Shown: piece by piece, positions 54,853-64,000 of the stretch
How positions within the stretch are numbered: the first letter of the stretch is position 1
Layout of the letters: each line of letters starts with the position of its first letter
From: Acanthacorydalis orientalis
Taxonomy: Eukaryota > Arthropoda > Insecta > Megaloptera > Corydalidae
Length of the DNA stretch: 64,000 bases
Reading direction: 5' to 3'
NCBI GenBank assembly: GCA_034766995.1
Contig: CM068317.1
Location: 36,797,249 to 36,861,248, forward strand
Notes under the pieces: generated by a model
What the model saw: the letters and a program-made list of their open reading frames with translations, nothing else
What the model was told of the DNA's origin: nothing
The model's database searches: none
Program-made: the position numbers and the translations under genes

Positions 54853-55527
54853 ATTTTTTTATACTATTTTCAGTTATTTCAAAAAATATATATCCAATTC
54901 ATACCAACATACCACATTTATTGTTTCACAAATTGTCAGAAAACAATACATAAATCGAAGAAAGAAACAAACTTCAAACATTTTCAGTCAAATGTACAAT
55001 AATAAAAATATTTAATAGTAAACTTTAAAGACAGATATACAAAGAAACTTGAAGAAGTTTCCGTGAGAAACGTGAATCAGATACAAGTCGCAATGGTTTT
55101 TATAACAACACTGGTAGCACAAGTGGCAGAACAGTAAAACTATAAAACAATTCGAGTCATGACGATGTTGCTAAACGTTATGATTTATATTACGTGCTGG
55201 TGACATATTGGTCACAAACACCTTTCTTGTTTATGACATGTCGAAAGTTTTATGATGTTTCTACAAGAATATGAAATACTCGTGAAAGAAAAGACTGCAT
55301 CTCGGTGCATTTTTTTCCTGTTTTAACGATAAATGTGGCTTTACAGACAGAATCGACTTTAAAATAGATCAAATTTTACATCAACATTTATAAATATTTT
55401 ACTTGGATTTGAACTAAGATTTATTACTATATTTTTGGCGATATTTGTTATTTTTTTATCAGTTTAACGTTTAAATAATTTATTTTTAATAAACATGTAA
55501 ATAAAACTTTTTATTATTTTTTTTGTT

Positions 55528-55574
<47 letters not shown>

Positions 55575-57240
55575 TTCAAAAATACAAAAAGGATATTTAA
55601 CACACAAGATTAAAGTTTATAAAGCAATAATAACTTTTGAACGAGAGGTGAAATGTTCAATAAGTGTATTTAGAAAATCTTCCCTACTTTGGTCAACACT
55701 TTATCGTGATTGCCACTCAACGACGGTTTTCTTGACAAAATTGTTAATGTATACATATCATCAACAATGTTTATATAACTAAATATTTATCAACAATGTC
55801 TATGTTTACGCAATGAGGCAGTGATAATGAAGTTATGCGAAATCTTTGTCTGGGTAAATGTCTGTCCTAACAACAAGTAATATCAGTAACGTCGACTAAT
55901 ATGCTTTCATAAAATATTTAGCAGTGTTCTGTAGGATATTTTATTCACTGAACTCTATACACCACATAAACATAATTCGAGGAGTATTTTTTTAATATAT
56001 TTACTTCTTTAAAACATTTGATTAATAAACAAAATTAGTTTTTATACATTTTTTATATTGATATTGCGAATTTACAAAATATCATCCAAGTATAAAACAA
56101 GAAAATTTTATTTGGAAATATATGATTTGTTGGAATATATTTATAAATAATTATGAAGGACTTGTAGGCAATAATTATAAAGAAATAAATATACAACAAA
56201 ATACAATTTTAAATGTGCTATTTTTTAATTGAGTTGAGAATTATTTTAACTAAATATTTTGTTGTAATTCTTCAATACATAATAATATTTTGAAAAGAAA
56301 AAATGTTTTATTTCAAAAAATAAATCATTTATTTTTGGGCAAGAAAAAATTTATTTAGTTCGTAGGGTGAGAAAAATCCATTCGTGAAAGTGAAATTAGC
56401 CACAGAGACAGCAAGCACTGGCTTTTGCTTGAAATGTATTACAATTCGATTATGTAAATTGAAAATAGTTTTTAGAGTATTGAAGAGTAATTTTTATGAT
56501 TATTTTAAAAAATATTTTCATTGATTATGAATAAATTATACTCACAATATAATTTTGAGTACTGCGACTAAATAAAATGCACAAATGGATTTTGCATTTA
56601 TTCCAAATCTCACAAATTTTTCTGATCAAAAATATTCAATAAATGATTAATGATATTTTTAATGATGACATCGGCATCTAAATGAATATAAAAAATAATA
56701 CAAGTTATCAATAATTATTTACTGAACATTTCTGATCACATTTTTTGTTTGTAATTTATACAGTAAGTGAAAAAAATCGTTTGTGAAATGTCTATCTTAC
56801 TTTTACATCAAAAAAGTTCACCATGGATACAAAATTTAGAAAAAAAATCGAAAATAGGATTTAACCTCTTTTAATAATTCACGTGGAATTATTACTAATT
56901 TTGAAAATGGATCAAAAATGAATACATCAAACAGTGTATGTAATTTATATAGAAAGTTTTTGATTATATTTTATACATATATATATATATATATATATAT
57001 TGTGTGAGTGTATGTGTGTAAAACAAAAAATTATAATATAAAAATCAACAGTGTTTTTATTTCACAAAAAAGTATCTGTTTATAAAAAAAACTTCAGCAT
57101 TTAAATACAAATAAAAAAACCGTAGTATTAAATACGAACACATAATATCATAATGCAAACACAAAAATCTCATCTAAGCGATCTCAAATATATATCAGAC
57201 AGAAAAGACAACAAAACTAACATAATAACGGTTATAAATT
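50390..57240. other. AT-rich region, probably long first intron of the Cys-rich gene
   Basis: No gene seen. (TA)n tracts at 51498-51544, 53013-53043, 53371-53402, 55531-55571 and 56978-57000. Less AT-rich patches at 51240-51440, 53155-53300, 55040-55330 and 55640-55930 contain no sustained frame and could be regulatory or untranslated exons. Confidence 0.5.
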
Positions 57241-57540
57241 GACTCTGGCAGTAGTATAAGTGGGACGTCTAAAGATTTTGCCTATAAATTAAGTAACATT
57301 AGGAATAAATGTAAGGTTGGTATCTCTGGGGAAAAATACACGCCACCTGCGCTCCGTTTAAATTCCAAGAATAAGATTTGTCTGTTCTGGACGAAGAAAG
57401 TATATTTGCAGACGGGAGAAATAATGACAAAAATATATGAACGCCATTGCTATAGCACATTACTATTCTCTTTGTGCAGTTTTCTTGTACGGACAAGAAA
57501 ACGTTTTACGTAAAAGACATGTACAATGTAAATATATGTA
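57241..57540. other. Less AT-rich patch with a 65-codon minus frame
   Basis: The minus frame 57299-57496 contains a mildly hydrophobic stretch (GVHIFLSLFLPSANIL). It was considered as a leader exon for the Cys-rich gene, but a CAG|GTGGCG donor would leave phase 0, which does not fit the phase-1 start of the next exon. Unassigned. Confidence 0.3.
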
Positions 57541-59574
57541 TTTTTAGCACTTGTTCAATACATAATAACGACATTACAGAAATATTAAAAGCTATCAAAG
57601 GGATACACTATTACTAAATAAATTTAATTGAAGTTATTAGTAAAATAAACAACTTCGTTTAATTGTGTCATAAATTTCAAACGTACAGGTTTATTAACTC
57701 TACCATACTTTTTAACAATTAATTATTACATCTAAGTCCTATCGGTGGTAATTCATGTAAGCTTATAGCTTGAAGTCTGAAACAGTCTGAAATATTTTTT
57801 TATTAAAAAGTAAATATAAAATATACTATCATAAAAAAGTCTAATATAAAATATGTTACTTTATTCTACACAGAGAAAAAAAAACTTGAATTTAAGTAAC
57901 TCGTATACAGTTTGCACATTTTATAGATGTTATCAAATCTTATATCACAATTATTAAAAAACAACTTTTTACATATATCTTTGTTTTATGTCATTTATAT
58001 TTATTGCCATTGTTTTAAATATGTACGTATAAACAATTTAAAAGTATACTTATACTTTTAAAATAATTCTGATGTTGAAAATATTGTACAATACTATCTA
58101 AATTGTTAGTTCATCTTTTTAACATAACTTCAATGGAAACAAATATTTTTTATTAAAAAAACATAATAAGCATTGTGTGCTTCTTTAAAATTATTAAAAT
58201 ATACACATTGTTAAATGTTCTATCAGATATTGATTAAACTATTTTGTAAATTCATTACTAAAAGAATTTTTATGACATTCATTAAAGTATATTCAATTTT
58301 TTTTTCATTCATATATAAAGTTTTCATTCATAAAAATGTATAATAATTAACTACTGACCATTTTTGGTTGTTCTTTAAGAGAGTTTCGATTAGATACAAC
58401 TAAAAACTATGCAGTGATTTGGATAATAAGATTTCAAAAATATAAAAAAATTGATTTAAACTTGAATTTTATTACCAAATATTAAAATTCTCTAAAATAA
58501 GAAAAAGAAAATCGCAGTGAATCAAGAAATCTAATTAGAAATTATTACAAATGTATTAAGTTCGAATAAGCTGTACTTTTATATCATCAGAAAAGTCTTT
58601 CAGTATTTCCAAAAATTATTAAATGTACCGTTTCTAATGAAAATTATGATTATTAATTTATTAAGTATGTTTTTTTAAAAAAAATTGAAGTGTGTGTATT
58701 TTCACTTTTTTTAATATTATTACATAAAACTGACATTTTATTTAGTTTCAATTTAAAAGCTAGCGTAACTATTAACCTCCAATCGTTGTTTTGTTCTTCT
58801 GATATGTCTTGTCTGTTAAGTCATTTCATTAAAAAATTTAAAACCACTGTACTTTAATTTTTATATGACAGATTTTATATGGTTTCATCTTCATGTAAAT
58901 TATTTGAATGTCCCTGAAGTGGGATTAATTTTAAAATTCGGTTTTAAAATTGTAATAAATCACAACATAATTCTAGCACTGTGGTTAAATTCACTTTCAT
59001 ATACGAATCTTCACTTATATCATAAACTACACATTTTTTGATCAAAAACGTTCAATTAATAACTACTGATCATTTTCTATAATTGCTTGTGTATTATTTC
59101 GATGGCGGTACAATCGTCCTCAGAATTTCAAGGTACAGACAAACGGAAAACAAGTTTTATTATTTTTAATATTTTTCAATATTAAAAATGAGAGTTATTA
59201 TGTGTGTGATACATTTTCGTTTATATTTGATTATATATTAATTAAACTAATAATATAATTTTAATTATTATTATTATGAATCAAATGTATAAAATACAAA
59301 AATTAAATTAATGGAATTAAAAATATAATTTATCAGGAAATATTGTATACAGTTATACTGTTAGTCCAAATGATACCTTTAAAAAATAATGTTATATTTA
59401 AATAATTGCACAAAAATTATCTTACTGAAAAATATTTAATGGGACATGATTCGAAATTATATTTTAAATTATTTTTGTTTTAAATAATTATCAAATCAAT
59501 TATGATGACTAAAATAAATATTGAAATTATTAACATTTCTAACTATAATTAGATTTATCTCTTTTATATACTCA

Positions 59575-59658
<84 letters not shown>

Positions 59659-60370
59659 GGAGGGGTGTGTGGGGTGTATGTGTGTGTATGCATATAAATA
59701 AATTTATATAATCGTATGCTTTAGAGAATAGCACGTATTATTATTGTATAGAATGACATTTATTTTTATTGCCGACGTTAATTCACGAGAGGGCTTTATA
59801 TCACCTGACAATAATAAATATTAATTAAAAGTATGAAGTAAAACAAATTTACTATTCAGAGTAATAAATAGTGTACATTCATATAATTTCAAATGTAATG
59901 CAGTCTGAACAAATAATTCACAACAAAGTTAACATTAATAATTTTCTTGTATTTCGAAATTGCATTTGAAATGTACTAAAACAATAAAATGCATTACACG
60001 AAATGCAAACATTAAAAGAAGATTACAGTTGCGAACTACTATTATTAAGAACAGAAATTATTAATAAATGCGACGTATTACTATTGAAACAACAACGAGG
60101 CGGCGTAGGGTCGATGCTTAGCGGTTTATTGTTGTCTATGTTTCAATTGTATTTTAATATGTTTGTCTATCAATGTGATAATTTCAAGTATTATTTATTA
60201 TATTAGTGAATATGCATGTTCTTGAAAATGTTATTAGGTCAAAAATAACGACATCTGAATTTGAATATGAGATTTATACATTTTTTTGTTTTCATATAAT
60301 TGCTTTTCTTGTTAAATAACTAATTATTTTAAAAAATTTTCATAACTTATATATATATATATATATATAC
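57541..60370. other. AT-rich intronic or intergenic DNA
   Basis: No gene seen. An ATGGCGGTACAATCG start followed by CAAG|GTACAG near 59103-59143 on plus is short and unsupported. A long (TA)n tract lies at 59576-59652, followed by a GTGTGT-rich edge. A short AT tract lies at 60348-60368. Confidence 0.5.
59576..59652. repeat. (TA)n microsatellite
   Basis: About 76 bp of uninterrupted TA dinucleotides. Confidence 0.95.
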
Positions 60371-60960
60371 ACGAGGGTCGTTTGATAAGTTTGGTAAATT
60401 TCTATGATATAGTGCCACCATTTATTTGGTACCGTCACGGCTATAAAGTGTCACTTTTCAAAATAGTTTAGGTGAAATTTCAGCCAGAAGCGACGCGTTG
60501 TTTAAGCTCTATAGATGTTTAAAGCGAGCATTGTAGCAGTTGCCGCAAAAATTGAAAAAAACGAGTAGACTTTTTTGTGTCGATTCGTACCGTGGATGAA
60601 ACATGGATCCACTACTACACACCTGAGTCGAAGCAACAATCAAAGCAGTGGACAACGTTAGGTGAAAGTGCGCCGAAGAAGGCGAAAACTGTTTTGTCGG
60701 CGGGGAAGATGATGGCCACTGTTTTTGAGATTGTCAAGGAATCATCCTGATTAATTACTTAATGAAGGAAGAAACGATAACAGGAGTCTAATATGCAACA
60801 TTATTGGACCGTTTGAGAGAAGAGTTGAAAGAAAAACGGCCAAGATTGGTGTAAAAAAAGTGCTCTTTCACAGGATAAAGCGCCATCTGATAAATCGACC
60901 TTCGTAGCGGAAAAATTGCATGAATTAGTATGTATGCTTTAAATCCCACAGTATACATTT
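60371..60960 (+). mobile_element. Internally deleted mariner element
   Basis: Starts with the mariner-type end ACGAGGGTCGTTTGATAAGT. After about 200 bp of 5' untranslated-like sequence the frame jumps to VDETWIHYYTPESKQQSKQW, the region around the first catalytic Asp of the mariner transposase, so most of the N-terminal domain is deleted. It continues with KKAKTVLSAGKMMATVF, then a frameshift, a degraded INYLMKEETITG-like segment, DRLREELKEKRPRL and stops near the HQD motif (read here as FHRIK-type, shifted). No 3' inverted repeat was found. Non-functional. Confidence 0.88.
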
Positions 60961-61340
60961 ACGAATAATATGTTATTATACAAAAATATTTTATCCATAT
61001 TTTAGATACTAATGAAACAATATATAAATTATTATTTAAAAGAATTCTATAAGTTGTATTATCATAAAAAGTTAAAAAACTAATAAATTACTTGTGAATT
61101 GTTTTATGTTTTTAAAATAATAATAAATTTTCAATATTAATTAATAAACTAATTATACTGATACATAAAAACATATAAAATTGAATAAGAAATTATATAA
61201 AAATATAAATAATAAAATCAAAACGATTTCATTTTAGTTTCATTCGTTTTACAAAATATAAATTTGAAGACATTTTTTTAAAAATTACTTGTTTAAAAGT
61301 CAGTGAATTAATGAAAAACAGATTTTTCAAGTCGAATTAG
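60961..61340. other. AT-rich spacer
   Basis: Nothing recognisable seen. Confidence 0.6.
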
Positions 61341-61900
61341 CAATGACATATCCCTAAGCCCGGTTCTGAATTGCATATGCATTACACTTCCCTCTACGAT
61401 TTGAAACTGCTATCAAAGTCCTATATAAGTTTAAGAAGAGAAATTTTATTAATCGTTTTGCATTCTCTCTCCGTTCATTTGTAGCAAGTCACAAAAAAGG
61501 CAGTACCTTTAGACGCCAGTAAGTCTTTCGGTAATTGTTTTAGAAGTAAAAGCGGGGAGAAGTTGCGCGTAAATATGACATTGAATTATGCATTTTTTGG
61601 ACGACCGACGACGCGAATGTAGATTCCAGTATTTCCTGCCACGTATAACCACAACAATGAGCGCATGTCAGTTTTTAATGACGGATTTAATTTATTTCGT
61701 GCTTCTTTTTGTTTCATTTGTCAAACTTAAATTTATTTCATACATTGGATTTATTGTTGTTGGACTATTCGTCCGGATTTTGACGTTACTCGTTACGAGG
61801 GATTTATGTTTTAAAAGAAAGTTTTATATTTTGTGAAAATGTAATATTTTGCGTGGAATTAGTCGGTGTGGCGTTAGGTTTAAAAATGAAATTTTTATTT
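61341..61900 (+). promoter_or_regulatory. Possible promoter and non-coding first exon
   Basis: A less AT-rich patch with a TATA-like CCTATATAAG (about 61420-61429). About 30-40 bases further comes a pyrimidine-rich TTTTGCATTCTCTCTCC, and then a donor-like CGCCA|GTAAGTC near 61517-61526. Downstream plus frames (61588-61836 and 61853-62050) are hydrophobic and match nothing I recognise. Transcription is inferred, not shown. Confidence 0.3.
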
Positions 61901-63380
<1,480 letters not shown>

Positions 63381-63612
63381 TTTGCCAAATAAACGCACAC
63401 ATTACATACATAAACGGCGCAATATAAAAGGAAGAAATTGTCAGCAAAAAGTAAAATACCAACATAGAAAGAGGTTGGCGCGCGTGCATTTGAATTCTGT
63501 ATGTTGTTCATGGCTCATTTACAGACCCTCGAAATCCACTACAAAACCGCTAAAAGTAAACATAACCTCAAACACACCACACATATAGTCACTGTTACAC
63601 ATATAGAGCTAC

Positions 63613-63703
63613 CTATACGGGTATCGAATACACAAAAACCGACCGAACAACAAAGATGTATTTTCATATAATAAAACGACGGAAATAAGGGAGTGAAAAT
63701 CAT
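63613..63703 (-). CDS. Candidate leader exon of the Cys-rich gene
   Basis: On the minus strand an ATG at 63703 opens 30 codons ending CGT ATA G before a GT donor (63612-63611). The one-base remainder exactly complements the phase of the first confident exon (starting GA-GGT at 50389), giving ...DTRIG-GCEFPAQW. The peptide has a Cys/Phe/Val-rich stretch (LCCSVGFCVF) that could act as a signal peptide; the inner Met at 63667 would give an 18-residue leader. The donor GTAGCT is weak, the hydrophobic core is short and the intron would be 13.2 kb, so this is tentative. Phase agreement alone occurs one time in three by chance. Confidence 0.35.
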
Positions 63704-63719
63704 TTTCGTTTCGAAAACG

Positions 63720-63870
63720 TTTCGTTACAAATCAGATAAACGAGGGAAAAAACACACTTCCACACATAAGTCAGTGGCGTGGTGTACACCACAAGGTCTA
63801 TATAGGAGTTTATCGAAACGGTTGGCACGTATTGGCAATCGATAACATTATCGCTTTTCAGATATGTCAG
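63720..63870 (-). promoter_or_regulatory. Candidate promoter for the Cys-rich gene
   Basis: A less AT-rich segment with CTATATAG (about 63798-63805) followed on the minus strand, about 30 bases on, by GCCACTGACTT, which could serve as a TATA-box and start-site pair for the leader exon at 63703. The TATA core is palindromic and the reverse strand carries TCAGTG, an arthropod initiator-like sequence, so direction is uncertain. Confidence 0.3.
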
Positions 63871-64000
63871 CTTAGTGAAAGAACTGTTTTTAATTATTAA
63901 TCAATAACTTGTAACTCATATTTATTGGACGTATGTACGTTTGATTTCATACATACTTCTTTAATAAAAATACTTTTATTGTATAAATTTTATCGTCATA

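Noticed and set aside
57299..57496. Signal-peptide exon for the Cys-rich gene
   Set aside because: The available donor leaves the wrong phase and the hydrophobic stretch is weak.
61607..61690. Minus-strand MRSLLWLYVAGNTG leader exon
   Set aside because: Hydrophobic start is attractive, but no donor with correct phase and reasonable consensus precedes the in-frame stop.

Overview
This is eukaryotic, intron-containing, very AT-rich DNA. The clearest gene encodes an insect-like RUVBL2/reptin, and all its introns are GT-AG. The AT bias, the many long (TA)n tracts and the mariner relics suggest a hymenopteran (bee- or ant-like) genome. The order is an inference; arthropod origin is much safer. 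There is no sign of operons, CRISPR arrays or other prokaryotic organisation.

Layout. 1-3080: a 1.48-kb tandem duplication ending in CA-rich minisatellite. 3200-5350: a degraded mariner-type transposase on the minus strand, then a less AT-rich island of unknown origin. 5.4-15.7 kb: an AT-rich desert that looks like very diverged repeats, with one short exon-like segment at 12558-12698. 15.7-18.4 kb: a sharp compositional change. It holds a CpG-rich segment, a promoter-like cluster (palindromic E-box, CRE, NRF1-like and YY1-like sites), a 238-bp GC-rich palindrome, a tRNA-like sequence, a run of small hairpins and a 330-bp AT-rich foldback. 18.9-33.1 kb: a composite satellite block made of a ~128-bp repeat, a 0.55-0.8-kb unit x4, a 14-bp minisatellite, a 41-bp satellite, a second 14-bp minisatellite and a 155-bp satellite with 53 units.

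33.1-64 kb is the genic part. RUVBL2 (reptin) lies on the minus strand at 36576-39196; nine coding exons join into a complete 467-residue AAA+ ATPase. A second minus-strand gene has eleven confidently joined exons at 43577-50389 and encodes about 640 residues of a cysteine-rich secreted or membrane-anchored insect protein. A candidate leader exon 13 kb upstream (63613-63703) fits its reading phase. Its introns are packed with (TA)n tracts and hold a deleted mariner copy (60371-60960).

The two genes do not obviously work together; they are neighbours next to a heterochromatin-like satellite block. The most unusual part is the 17.2-18.4 kb promoter and foldback cluster and the satellite block beside it. 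All calls come from reading the sequence; no database search was run.
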